A stretch of DNA of 64,000 nt, taken from NCBI GenBank assembly GCA_009741485.1, contig VKON01004058.1, positions 204,762 to 268,761 of the forward strand, written 5' to 3'. The position numbers and the translations under genes were made by a program. This document shows, one piece after another, positions 23,821-37,794 of the stretch. Source of the stretch: Malurus cyaneus samueli. Lineage: Eukaryota > Chordata > Aves > Passeriformes > Maluridae. Under the pieces are notes generated by a model. It was not told where the DNA came from and ran no database searches. It saw nothing but the letters and a program-made list of their open reading frames with translations. Each line of letters starts with the position of its first letter. Within the stretch, counting starts at the first letter, position 1.

Positions 23821-24260
23821 CGCGGCGGCTCCTGGCTCCCGGCCCCGCCCCACAATGCACCGCGCACGCCCAGAACCTTCCCGGGGGCGGGCCGGTGAGT
23901 CACTGTTTGGCAGGGCGGGAAGAGGGCGCGCAACGTGGGGAACTGGAAGGGATCACTATTTGGCAGAGGACACCGCACTGACAGCGAGCCGCCCGCGCCT
24001 GCCGGCAAGTGATTGACGGTGGCATAGACCAATAGAAAGAGAGCATGGGGAGGCCGGCCGTAATGGCGAGCGGGACGGGCGTGGGGGGGGTGGCGCACAG
24101 CCAGTGACTCTGGTCGTGGTTTGGCCTTGGCTGCGGCGTGTGGCGCCCGCTGAAAGTGACGGGACGGAGCGGGGACTGAGGGAGGAGACGCGCCGCGCGG
24201 CTGCCCGGGCTGAACCGACCCCGGCCCGCACCGGACCGCCACACACCCCTCGCTGAATCC
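23440..24260. promoter_or_regulatory. Bidirectional CpG-island promoter, CCT7 and PRADC1
   Basis: Very GC- and CpG-rich stretch between head-to-head genes. It holds GGGCGG boxes, an inverted heat-shock element GAACCTTC at 23873-23880, an AP-1 type TGAGTCA at 23896-23902 and a CCAAT box at 24029-24033. The CCT7 initiator methionines (23820-23815) lie inside it. An HSE fits the known HSF1 control of CCT genes; the shared use by PRADC1 is inferred from orientation. Confidence 0.75.
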
Positions 24261-24289
24261 CGGCCTCCGTCGTCCTTGGTGCACCGGGA

Positions 24290-25080
24290 ATCCGGTGTAT
24301 TTCCCCTCCGGGCACCTCGGCCATTGCGTCTCCTCTGCTGTCCCCTGTCTCGTTATTTCGCCACGGCCCCACTGCGATTCCTCCTGTGTCCCATATGCCG
24401 GTGTATTTCGCCTCACGACCCCAGCACCATTGCCGATTTCCTCATGTGTCGCCTATTCCCGTGTATTCCCCTCCGGCCCCATTGCGATTCTTCTCCTGTG
24501 TCCCTATCCCGGTGTATTTCCCCTCCCGGCCCCATTGCGATTCCCATTCTGTACCCGTTCAGGGCTACGGGGGCATTTCTCCTCGGTACGCCCCCACCTA
24601 ATTGCGTTTCCCCTCCTACATCTCGATCCGGGTGTATTTCCCCTCCTACATCTCAATCCGGGTGTATTTCCCCTCCTGCGCCCCAATCCGGCTGCGTTTC
24701 CTTTCCTGCATCCCAATCCCGATGCAATTCCCTCGGCGCACCTTGACCTGGTTGCATTTCCCCATCCAGCGCCCCAATCCAGCAGCATTTCCATTCGGTG
24801 CACTTTGAGCCCAGTGTCTTTTCCCCCTGGACCCTGTGATCCAGGTGCATTTCCCATCACTGCACCCCAGCTCCATTGCATTTCCTGCTGCATCCTAATC
24901 CAGGTGCATTTTCCTTTATGGATTGTGATCCAGGTGCATTTCCCCTGTTCCCCTCAATCCGGGTGCCTATCACCCCAATGCCTTCCATGATCTGGCTGCA
25001 TTTTCCCCTTTCCCCTGTGCACCCCAATCCTGGTGCCTTTTCCGCCTCCATCCCCTCTCAGGGGGAACTGCTGCATCTCC
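24290..25080. repeat. Degenerate minisatellite in PRADC1 intron 1
   Basis: Loosely repeated CCCAATCCGGGTGTATTTCC plus CCTCCTGCAT units of about 35-60 bases, decaying from left to right into CCAGGTGCATTTCC forms. It gives a 231-codon open frame with no protein-like composition. Confidence 0.75.
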
Positions 25081-25179
25081 CCTTGGAACACCCCAAACCC
25101 TTTGGGGCATTTTGGGTCCTGAGTCTTGCGAGTTGTCATTACTGAACAGTGTGTTCCCTTCCCCATGGTTCAGGAGTGA

Positions 25180-27537
<2,358 letters not shown>

Positions 27538-27543
27538 TTTATT
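27538..27543 (-). terminator. Candidate SMYD5 poly(A) signal
   Basis: AATAAA on the minus strand, about 1.3 kb after the SMYD5 stop. The interval has no coding exon, so it would be a long 3'UTR. A nearer signal was not evident. Confidence 0.55.
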
Positions 27544-28869
27544 ATGAACACAGAAGGGGACAGGCCCCGGGATGGCTGGGGACAAGCAGCAGGAGGCAAG
27601 GCTGGCAGTGATGGCAGCAGCACAGGGGTGCCACCCTCAGTCCCACAATCCAGCTGCCATGGACACAGTGGCGGTAAACAGCTCCCCAAAATCCATGGAG
27701 GGAGGAAATAACCCCAGGTGCATCCCTGGCCTGCTCCTTGTCCTTCACTTGGAGCCATGTTGTCTTTCCAGCCAGATGGTCTGCAGACAGGGACACTGCA
27801 GCGTGGCATGGCCTTGTGGGTGGCAGCATGGGATGGATGACAAGGGGACATCCAGTGGGGCTACTCGGTGCTGGCACATCTCCTTGTGGGATCACTGGGC
27901 ACAGGAAAGCACCCAGCACACAGGGCATCGCTGGGCACAGCCACTCCTGCACGGGCACATCCTCATCCCACAGCCAGATGGAGGGAGGGACAACTCCCTC
28001 TGCAAAACCCAAAATGTCCTTTGGGTTTTGGATGACACCACAGCCCATGTCCATTCCATGTCCAGCTCCTGGCCATTCCCCATCCCCAAACGGTTTTGCA
28101 GTCACTGCCCAGGGCTCTGCGTCATGGGAAGGATGGGCCGAGTTGGGGAGGAGGTGCCTGCAGGGTCAGCTCTGCTCTCCCTGCTGGACTTAAGATCTGA
28201 GCCACCTTCCGAGGTGTCCCCTGCAAGATCCTCCTGCCCTCCCTGCTGGACTCAAGATCTGAGCCACCTTCCAAGGTGTCCCCTGCAAGATCCTCCTGCC
28301 CCTCACTGCTGGCCAAGGCATGGAATGGAGGATACATAGGGGCCCCAGCTCCACAGTGTGTAGATAGTGCTAATATAGACATTAAATAGTACCCCTCGTG
28401 CACAGACACACGGACACACACACGCATTCCCCTTGACCCTGCAGGGTGGGAAGGACAAGCTCCTCCGCATCCACGGCCGGCACAGACACGGCAAAGTGCC
28501 CTTGCAGGTGGCCACAGGTGACCAGCGTGCCATCCCAGGGGCTGGCTGGATCCCATTCTCCTCCCACCTCCCCTGGGAGCACCAGCCAGCCCTGTTGGGA
28601 ACTGGGATGTGGTGTAGGGCCACTGGCTCACAGCCTGTCCCCAGGGAGGACAGGGACAGCCTGACACTCACACACACACACACAGAGAACACGGACAGGC
28701 AGGAGCAGGGCCTGCCTCTGGCTCCTGGCTGCCCCACTCCGGCACCTCCAGCACCCGACCCCACAACACAACCCTGTTCCTAATATTAAAGCTGCTGCCT
28801 CTCGGAGGAACCCCCAGGCCCTTCCCTTCCCATCCTGTCCCTTCCCTCTCCTCTCGCCTGGGGCCAGGA

Positions 28870-31800
28870 TCACACATCAGTCATCTCATCCTCCAATTCA
28901 GCATCGTCCGTCTCTCCTTCGCCCTCCTCCTCTTCGTCCGATGTCACGTCGGCATCGTCGGCTTGTGCGAGGCACTTGGGACACGAGCAGGTAAACAAGT
29001 AGTTCTCCCTGGAAGGGGGCAGGCAGAAGGGGATGGTGTTGACACAATCCCACACTGCTGCTGGGCAGGGGGTTGGGAACAGAACAGCCAGGAAGGGGTT
29101 AAATGTGTCCAAGCCAGAGGATTTTGGGGGTTTCCATCCTGCTGGCTCAGGTGGGGTAAAAGTACCCCAGGTGGAGAGGGGGATTTCTCAACCCCACAGA
29201 GGTGACAGGACATGGGGACAGCGACCATGAGCAGGCACCTCTACCCTTGAGGGGCACAGAAGGAAAAGGACAGTCTGCAGGAATCAGCTGCAGAGTGGTG
29301 CAAGCCTGCAGAGAGAGGAGGAACCCAAATCCTTGATCCCCGAGGCTCTAACACATTACAAGGAGCCCCACAAGCACCACATGCTGCACATACACTGTCA
29401 CAAACCCCCTGAAGTTCCCGTGCACAGCCACAGCCCAAGGCACACACAGCCTGGGTGGGGAGGCTGCCCTGATGGACTGTTAGGTGTGTAAAGAGCTGTG
29501 CAGTCCCCCCACCCCAGTACCTCCAGGCAGCCCCTACCTGAGTATCTTGTTGCGGCTGTGTCGGCTCCGCTCCCTCTGACAGCAATCTAAGTAACTGATG
29601 CAGATTTCCTGGGAGCAAACACAAATGGGTTGGGCTCAGAATTGCTCCTCACGATTCCAAAGCAGCCCGTTTTGTCCCAGTCCCTCTCAGTCAGGCAGAA
29701 ACATGGGGTCTGGCAGCCCCTGCATGGGATGGGGATTGAATTCCTCTGCCAAGATGATGCTGGACACAGGAGGTATTGGGGCTGGGGTCCATGGGGGATG
29801 TAGGGGACACAGGAAAGATGCCATCTGTGATGTCACCTTAGGTCCACCCAGGCCCTGCTGTCTCACCTCTCCTGCTTCGATGTCCTCCAGAGCAGTGAGA
29901 TGCAGGAGGAAGTTGTTTTCTGGGAAGGATGTCTCGGCATTGGGGATGCAGCTGTGGTTACCTACGGGCAATACAAAGCTCTCTGCTAAATGCCTAAGTG
30001 GCTCCCAGAACCCACATCATATCCCAGTGCATCCAAGCCAAGACTGGCCACTCCACAGCTGGGCAAGGTGCCAGGGGACACAGAGAGCAGCACCCATCAC
30101 ATCCCACCCATCCCATCCCATCTCATGTCACGGATGGCAAGCACAAAGCCCTTTCTCCAGAGGCTGTCAGGAAGAGGTGAGCCAGCCTAGCAAAGGACAT
30201 TTCCCCTCCTCACTCACTCCTAGCTCTCCTCCCAGTCCTTGTGTCACTCACAGCAGCTCTGGAGCACGTAGAGCCCTGATCCTTCGCAGTTGAGGAACTC
30301 TCCCGACTCTGCAGCACAGAGAGAGGGGTTAGAGCTTTGCATGGTCCATTCCAGCTCTTCCACACACGAGCACGAAGGGATGTCCATCAACATGGCACAC
30401 CCACAGCCAGCTCTGCTTTGGGGTTGGGTGTTGGAGGGTGGTTTCCCAAGAGCCTTTCCCTCCCACTGGGAGGGGATGGAGGACGAAGATTCATATCCTG
30501 GGGCTCCCTGTCCTGTCCTGCACTCCCACAGGGCCTCACCCTTCTCGATGTCCTTGTAGAGCTGGTCAATGAAGGCGTCCAGCTCCTCCCGCTGCAGCAT
30601 GGGCAGATCTAGGGCATCACACGCGTGCACCCACTGGCTCAGGGAGCTGTTAGGGAAAAAATGGGACACTGTTCCAGTCCCACAGGACTGTCAGGGAGCA
30701 GTGGGACACTGTTCCAGTCCCACAGGGCTGTCAGGGAGCAATGGGACACTGTTCCAGTCCCACAGGACTGTCAGGGAGCAGTGGGACACTGTTCCAGTCC
30801 CACAGGACTGTCAGGGAGCAGTGGGACACTGTTCCAGTCCCCCAGGGCTGTCGGGGAGCAGTGGGACACTGTTCCAGTCCCACAGGGCTATCAGGGAGCA
30901 GTGGGACACTGTTCCAGTCACCCAGGGCTGTCGGGGAGCAGTGGGACACTGTTCCAGTCCCACAGGACTGTCAGGGAGCAGTGGGACACTGTTCCAGTCA
31001 CCCAGGGCTGTCAGGGAGCAGTGGGACACTGTTCCAGTCCCACAGGACTGTCAGGGAGCAGTGGGACACTGTTCCAGTCCCACAGGGCTGTCGGGGAGCA
31101 GTGGGACACTGTTCCAGTCCCACAGGGCTGTCAGGGAGCAGTGGGACACTGTTCCAGTCACCCAGGGCTGTCAGGGAGCAGTGGGACACTGTTCCAGTCC
31201 CCCAGGGCTGTCAGGGAGCAGTGGGACACTGTTCCAGTCACCCAGGGCTGTCAGGGAGCAGTGAGACCTCACAGAGGGGATTCAAAGTGGCTCTGAGCAG
31301 CCAAGGTCTGGCAGAGGGATATGAAAGAGCTGGACACAGCAAGGATGAAGCTTTTCTCTCTCCCTTCCCCTCTTTTAAACCCAGCCATTACCCAGGCCAG
31401 CATGGACTTACATTCCACATCTCCACCGCCCCTACAAGAAGCACCCACAAAGCCCCATTACCTGGTTCCTATGCCTTGGCCATTGGTCCCAACGAGGGCA
31501 AAGAGGGATCGAAAGCCTTCTGGAGTGAACCACTGCACAAGGGAGAGGAGGAAGGAACTGAGTCCAGGCCATCCTGCAGGAGCACCCTGTTCTGCAGTGC
31601 CTCAAATGCCACAGGGAGCTTTGGGGGAAGCAGGGAATGAGCAGAGTCCCAGGGGGAAGCCCTGGCCAGTGCTCCTGGGCTATTTGAGAGGCAGATCCAC
31701 TCACCCTGCTGAGATATTCGTCATAAAGGGCTTCGGTGAAGAGCAGGCGCAGCAGCTCCAGCTGGCCCTGGCAGGACACGGCAGCACAGTCAGGGTGGGA

Positions 31801-34484
31801 GGTGCTGTGGATGTCAGCCCCGGGCTGAGGCCCAGCCCAGCACAGGCCAGAGGCTCCAGAAGGACTCAGGATCCCTTGGGCTCCTCAGCCTGCCCTGCAC
31901 GGCTGGAGGCTGCTGTCCTCATAGTGGTGAAATCCACCCATTTCAGCAGCACAAGCCACCTACTCAGCAGCTAAACATCACAGTCCCAGCCCACTGCAGA
32001 AACATCTCCCCACAGGAAGGAGCAGCACATCCCATGGAAGCACCACAAGGCCAAAACCCTCTAAACCACCCATTTCCTCACTGCCAGGGCCCTCCCTTTA
32101 AGTCTGGAATTTCCAGCGTTTCCCATCCCTGCTGCAATGAGGTTTCTGGACTCATGGGCTCACAGACACAGGCAGGAGAAGGAAGGCTTGAGGATTCAAG
32201 TGCTGCTGGGTCTCACCTTAAATTTGTCCCCCAACAGCTTGTGCACAATCTCCTCTTCCTCATTTGCTGTCTTGCTGCAGAACTGGGAGAAGGCCTTGAT
32301 CCACCACTCCTTGTCTTTAGCCTGACAAAGGAATCAAACAGAAAATTGCACCAACACCACCTTTTTCCCCAGTCCAGAGACAGGGAGGATTGTCAGGAAA
32401 AATGCTGAATAAGCCAGGCCAAGAAAACAGAACCTTGGGAATAACATCCTCAATGGGATAACAGAACTACCCACCGTACCTGTTTGATGGTGGCGACCAT
32501 CCTGGCCATCAGCATGATGCTGGAAGTCTCTGGGGGATAATGCATGTTTCTGTGGGAGAAGAACAGAGAAAAGATGAGCAGATCACGGCTCGTATGGAAA
32601 TGAAAAGCTGGAGAGAGGCAGAGGCAGCTGCCATACATGTGGTGAAGTCTGCACTGATCCATCACACCACAGTGGTGAGTGCAGCATTGCTGTATGGGAA
32701 TCCAGTGGAGAAACATGAACCCTGCTTCCTGCTGCAACCATACAAACAATCCCCTTCCATACTGGTAACTCAGCTGGTGTTTGGGATAAGATTTTGGTCA
32801 GAGATGTTGCTTATCCCCTATGGGACCATTTTTTTTGAAAGCAGGGGCAGAAATTTATAGACCCATGGGATGCTACAAGGATCTCCCAGAGGCTGGAAAT
32901 CTGCAGGAATGAGGGATGTGCAGCTCAGTGTTTTGTAGCTCTTTTACTGGGAGAAAAATAAGGAGTGCTCAGACATGTGCCCAAACTCTGGGGCTGCCAA
33001 CACCATGTCACCCAACCAGCAGGAAGAGCCTGGCAGCATCCTGTGGCCATGCCCACCCTCCGGCCACCTCGTGCAGGGATGCAAAGCAAGGAACCAGCCC
33101 AGGAGAGCCACCTCCTCTGCCCATGGAGCAGCTGGCAGGTCAGGCCCTACCTCCATGCCTCCTGCAGCTTGTTGAGGGGGTGCGTGGGGTCGTCCCGGGA
33201 CTGGCCGAGGCACAGGACCTGGTGGTACTGCTCCAGAGCTGCCTGCCTGCATTCTGCACTGCAGTATGTCACCTAGAGTAAGGGGACAGCACTGGCATTG
33301 GCTGTGAGCAGGGAAAGGGGCCCCCAGATCCAGCTGAGCCAGCTGTGCCCCCTCTCGGCCCTGGCTCTTTAGCCCATAGCACGGAAAGGCAGACAGCACA
33401 AGAGCCTGGCTGGCTGTAAAGGACTCAGCGATCCTGAGCAAAGCACGGTCCCTCCTGGCTGTCCCATACCTGGCAGCGGGGACACTGCTGATGCAGGTCT
33501 TTCCGGATGCTGCACTGCTCCGGGTGAGGCAGCACCAGGGAGCTCTTCCCCAGCAGGCGCTGGGCGTTCTCTTCTGCCGTCTCCAGCGCCCGCAGGCAGT
33601 GATCACAGGCTGTGGGGAGACAGGAGGGGTGGATGGATGGATGGATGGATGGATGGATGGATGGATGGATGGATGGATGGATGGATGGATGGATGGATGG
33701 ATGGATGGATGGCACAGGAAAGTCTTTGGAAAGGAAAGGGACCAGAACCCTGGGCAGGACAACACGACTGGTATCAACATCAGAGAGGAACAAGGGGATG
33801 GGGCTTGGAGCAACCTGGTCTAGAGCAAGTGTCCCTGCCCATGGCAGGGGTGGGATATGATCTTTAAAGACCCTTCCAACCCAACACATTCCAAGATTCT
33901 ATGGCAGCACCTGATGTGCTCCTCCAGAGCTGATGGAAGTCACCATCACTCAGATGGTGACTTCAACTTGTCAACAGTTCAGTGCAGAGGCAGAAAAGGC
34001 AGCAGAGTCACCCTTATAGTGGTGAGATGATAAATCCAACCCCTTCCCCTGGCACCGGGCATCTCCTCTGGGGTCCCGCGGACACCTCACCGGGACAGGT
34101 GACAGGGGTGGGGACCCGCCACCAGCGCCAGCCGCTCACCTCGGTAGTTGTACAGGGCATTCCAGAGGAACTGGGATGACACCACCGGCCTCTCCACGAA
34201 CACCGTTTCCCCTCTGCGGATGTTTTTGGTGGCGAACAAGCCCTTTCCCTGCCGAGGGCCAAGCGCGGGTCAGGGACGCGCCCGAAGCCGAGTCATGCCC
34301 GCGGGCTGAAGGAACCCCGCCATCCCCAGGGGACCCTGAGGGCTTCTACCCGCTGTGTCCCCCCGAGCTGGGCGGGCAGGGAGGGACCCTGGCGGGGGGG
34401 AGGCCGCGGGCCGCTCACCTTGGCGCTGCTGATGAACCGCGCCTCCGCCGCAGCCCCGGCGTGTCCCACCGCCGCGGCCGCCAT
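28870..34484 (-). CDS. SMYD5: SMYD5, SET and MYND domain lysine methyltransferase
   Basis: Protein lysine methyltransferase with reported targets ribosomal protein eL40 (RPL40) and histones. Thirteen coding exons: 34484-34419, 34248-34140, 33609-33470, 33272-33151, 32549-32480, 32321-32217, 31767-31705, 31532-31462, 30646-30540, 30308-30252, 29961-29867, 29608-29538, 29008-28870. Total 1215 bases, 404 residues, slightly under the 418 of human, with all phases consistent. Seen: SET start ([20 protein letters not shown]), MYND zinc-finger cysteines ([29 protein letters not shown]), [19 protein letters not shown], the SET catalytic core [16 protein letters not shown] and [16 protein letters not shown], post-SET cysteines CSCPKCL, and an acidic tail [10 protein letters not shown] ending DEMTDV. 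The start codon lies in a YY1-like motif. Confidence 0.96.
30655..31262. repeat. 40-bp minisatellite in SMYD5 intron 8
   Basis: Fifteen near-identical units: GGGACACTGTTCCAGTCCCA then CAGGACTGTCAGGGAGCAGT. On the gene strand each unit carries CTGGAACAGTGTCCCACTGC and TCCCTGACAG. The genuine exon 9 acceptor reads CTGGAACAGTGTCCCATTTT, TTCCCTAACAG, so the array begins at the real 3' splice site and repeats it. Confidence 0.93.
33631..33712. repeat. (GGAT)n microsatellite, about 20 copies
   Basis: Perfect GGAT tetranucleotide run, about 20 bases upstream (gene strand, as ATCC) of the SMYD5 exon 3 acceptor. Confidence 0.97.
33800..33905 (+). mobile_element. CR1 LINE 3' end
   Basis: GTGTCCCTGCCCATGGCAGG, then CCCTTCCAACCCAACACATT and CCAAGATTCTATGG: CR1 tail in sense orientation. 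Confidence 0.8.
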
Positions 34485-34690
34485 CTTCGGGCGGCGACTT
34501 CCCCGCCCTGACCCGCCGGGCAGCGCCTCTTCCTCTTCCTCCTCCTCCTCCCGTTCCTCCTCCTCCTCCTCCGCCCCCTGCGCCCCTCAGGAGCCCGCGC
34601 TCGCCATCGCCGCCCTCAGCCCCGGGCCGCGCGGGGGCCGGCGGCCATCTTGGCCCCCCGTTTCGTCAGCGCCCCAAAAAACACCGCCAA
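34280..34690 (-). promoter_or_regulatory. SMYD5 CpG-island promoter with two YY1-like sites
   Basis: GC-rich block around the SMYD5 start. GGCCGCCATCTT at 34476-34487 overlaps the initiator ATG (AAGATGGCGGCC on the gene strand), and GCGGCCATCTTGG at 34641-34653 is a second copy. A CCT-rich polypyrimidine tract lies at 34528-34576. Confidence 0.65.
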
Positions 34691-35535
34691 AACACCCCAA
34701 AACTGGGCCGAGGCGCCCCCAGTGCCACCCCAAAAATGTACAAGAGTTTGCTGTCTCTCCCCTACTAAATATTATTGTTTAACGGTAGATGAATGGCCGT
34801 CACAGCCCTGTCAGGTGGGATCACCAGTTGCCCCCTCACTTGGGGTCTCCCCTCGTGGAGAGAGGAGGCGTCGCCCGCTGCCCTGCGCACCCAAAACTGG
34901 CCCGACTGTCCCCAAAAAAGCCTTCAAAACACGCTACTGCGGCCACTCTGCTCTCCTGCTTGGGCGTCTGCAAAGCCTAAAGTCTCGGGAAATGCGTGTT
35001 TGGTTGTCTTTACTAATCCACAGCGCTGGGGCTCAGCCCCGCTCCTGGCTGACCAGGCTGCGGGAGCAGGGCTGGGAATTTGGGACCATTCCACAGTCGG
35101 GGCTTTGGGGAATGATTTGGTGTCACTAGATGTCACTGTCGGCTCGTGGTGGGGACGCGACAGCGGGTGACAAGGGTGGAGCTTCCACCCTCGTGCCCGG
35201 GGCAGCAGCTGGAGTACGGCCACAAGGCTGGACACTGCCCCGCAGTGTGGCCGCAGAGCCGGACACTGCTCCGGCCACCCATCCGGGTGACAAGGGACAA
35301 ACAGGGCCACGTTTCCCGGCTGCGCTGTGAGATCCAGCCCCGGAGGAGCCAGCGCAGGCTGTGCTACATCACACCCTGCCCATGGTGGGAGCTGCAAGGA
35401 CAAGGTGCGGTAATGCTGCCGTGACTCCTGTTGCCATTATATCCTCAGAGATTCATTGAATATTTATGTAGGAAAAGCCCTCTAAGGCTAATGAATCCAA
35501 TGTTCCCCAAGCACTGCCCAGGCCATCGCTGCCCC
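34691..35535. other. Intergenic DNA between SMYD5 and NOTO-A
   Basis: No exon or known repeat recognised. Contains an AATATT-rich patch near 34766 and a moderately GC-rich remainder. Confidence 0.5.
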
Positions 35536-35539
35536 GTGT

Positions 35540-36150
35540 CCCCAAGTGCCACATCCACAGGGCTTTGGGATCCCTCCAGGGATGGGGACTGCACCCTGCC
35601 CTGGATAGCTGCGCCAGGGCTGGACAGCCTTTTCTGTGAATGAATTTTCCTCAATATCCAATCTAAACGTCCTCTGTCACAACCCGAGGCCATTTCCTCA
35701 GTGATTTCCCCATGGAAAGGGTGCTCAGGCTGTGGCAGAGGCTGCCCAGGGAGGTTTGGAGTCCCCATCCCTGGAGTGTCCAAGGGAGGACTGGGCATGG
35801 CACTCAGAACTCTGGGCTGGGGACAAGGTGAGGATCAGTCACAGGCTGGACTCAATGACCTTGGAGGGATTTTGTAGCCTCAAGGATTCTGTGATCCCTC
35901 TCCTCCTGTCCCTGTTCCCTGGAGAACAGCCCGACTCCCCCGGCTGTCCCCTCCTGTCAGGAGTTGTGCAGAGCCACAAGGTCCCCCCTGATCCCTTTTT
36001 TCTCCAGGCTGACCCCCTTTCCAGCTCCCTCAGCCGCTCCTGGGGCTCCAGACCCTGCCCAGCTCCGTTCCCTGCCCTGGACTCCCTCCAGCCCCTCATG
36101 ATGGCAGAGCAGGAGCTGCAGAGAAGGTTTGGCCACATCCACCTGCAGAC
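35540..36150. mobile_element. Two CR1 LINE fragments in opposite orientation
   Basis: 35690-35890 is sense CR1 (TGGCAGAGGCTGCCCAGGGA, GGACTCAATGACCTTGGAGG, GGATTCTGTGATCC). 35890-36150 is antisense CR1 body (CCAGGCTGACCCCCTTTCCA, AGCTCCGTTCCCTGCCCTGG). 35540-35680 resembles antisense CR1 as well. Confidence 0.75.
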
Positions 36151-36345
36151 ATAGATCCTTGTTCTCCAGGAGCCTGAGCACCCCATACTCACCAGACTTG
36201 ACCTCTCTTACTGCAAATGTAGTTCTGTCTCTGCAGTAACCAACCCTAATAGTGACCAGAAATAGTCACTCCCTTCATTTGCTTTGATATGGGCTCATAA
36301 ATCAATTGAAAACCAGATCTTTAGTGTATATTTTGTCCAAAACAG

Positions 36346-36351
36346 TTTATT
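36346..36351 (-). terminator. Candidate NOTO-A poly(A) signal
   Basis: AATAAA on the minus strand in an AT-rich stretch (36200-36650), about 1.4 kb after the NOTO-A stop codon. Plausible end of a long 3'UTR; nearer alternatives were not obvious. Confidence 0.45.
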
Positions 36352-37324
36352 AAGAAAAAAATCCCTCAAATTCTTTTGAGAAAGATGAAAATACATCTGG
36401 TTAATTTTTTTGCTACTAATTTCAATTGAAAATTAAAGTGAGTACTTGGAAATTTTTCCTTCTGTTTTTTTTTTACACACATTTCACCTCTCTTTTAAAA
36501 ATTAAGTCAGTTTTTATCAAGAGACAAAACAAATAAATAAATGACACTTCTTAAGGCAAAGAGAAAAGATACTTCTATAAATAATGATATAAGAGTAAAG
36601 TGATATACAGTGTTGTAGGTCAGAAAGAGACAGAATAAATTATCCTGAGCTGATGGGTCGTGGTGGCTGTTACCCTGGGCAGCTGTAGGAAGGCAAGAGG
36701 CAGCCCGAGTCCTCAGTCGTGACCCCCAAAGCTCTCCCACCCCCCAGAAATGCAGCTGCTAACTGCATCGGGCTATTACAGATGTGCTGTGAGCACTGCA
36801 GGTGCTGTGTCCCATGTCACCTGCACGGGTAATGAGGAGAGAACAGAGCAGCTGCCGTCTGGGCCAGCATGGCACATCTGGACAGGGGCAGGGGGTCGGC
36901 TGAAGCTGCAGAGGTGTTGGGGGCTGGTTTTTACAGCAGCACCATCCACCAGCAGCCCCGGGGCCTGTTCCCTGCAGCAGCAGCAATGCACACACACTCC
37001 TTGGGCAAGGACAGCAGTGCCCAGGGACACAGAGACCACCGGGTTCTGGTTTGGGAAGCCAGAAAGAAGGCACAGATGCACCAAGGCACTGACAAGAGGA
37101 GGCACTTGTGCTCCAGGGCAGGATCAGACCCTGCTCATGGCATTGCAGGAGAGATGAGTGTGTGGGGGGGAGCAAAGGGTTCCCTGTTTGGGGTTTTTTG
37201 GTTGTGATTGTACCCCTTCTTCTTGGAGCACACAGCCCCAAGTAACTTAAGTGACCCTGGTTTTAACTCTGCTTGTGCTCAGAGCCATCAGAGACAGCAT
37301 TCCATTGTCTGCCCAGCATCAGAG

Positions 37325-37535
37325 ACATTGACAGGTTGTCACCCCAGCATGAGAGTCACCCTCTGATTGTCACTCCCAGTTTCAGAGTCACTCTCTGATT
37401 GTCACCCCAGCATCAGAGTCATTCTCAGATTGTCACCCCAGCATCAGAGACACCCTGATTGTCACCCCAGCATCAGAGTCATTGTCAGATTGTCACCCCA
37501 ACATCAGAGACACCCTGATTGTCACCCCAGCTTCT
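37325..37535. repeat. 30-bp minisatellite in the NOTO-A 3' region
   Basis: About seven copies of GATTGTCACCCCAGCATCAG followed by AGTCATTCTCA or AGACACCCT. Confidence 0.88.
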
Positions 37536-37794
37536 CTGCTGGAAACTGTGTGTCCTGGTGCTTCAAGAGCAAGCAAGAGATCATCCAGTACAGCCAGCCT
37601 GGTGATGGAGCCCCAGGAATTAGAGCACACAGCTACCAAAGAGCAGCCAAAGAAATTCGGAGAGTTCCTCCCAGCCGGCTGCAGTTTAGTTCTGTAGCTC
37701 CAGCTCTCAGATCCAGAGCACAAAGTCTTGCTTGGACTAAAGCAGCACAGACAGGTCCCCAGGCATCAAAAACCAGCCCAGTGTCCTTGGCTGT

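Noticed and set aside
24295..24990. 231-codon frame as a possible PRADC1 first exon
   Set aside because: It is a degenerate repeat without a signal peptide and does not end in a donor of the needed phase.
30569..31640. Open frames up to 299 codons of [14 protein letters not shown] repeats
   Set aside because: These are the SMYD5 intron 8 minisatellite read on the wrong strand.
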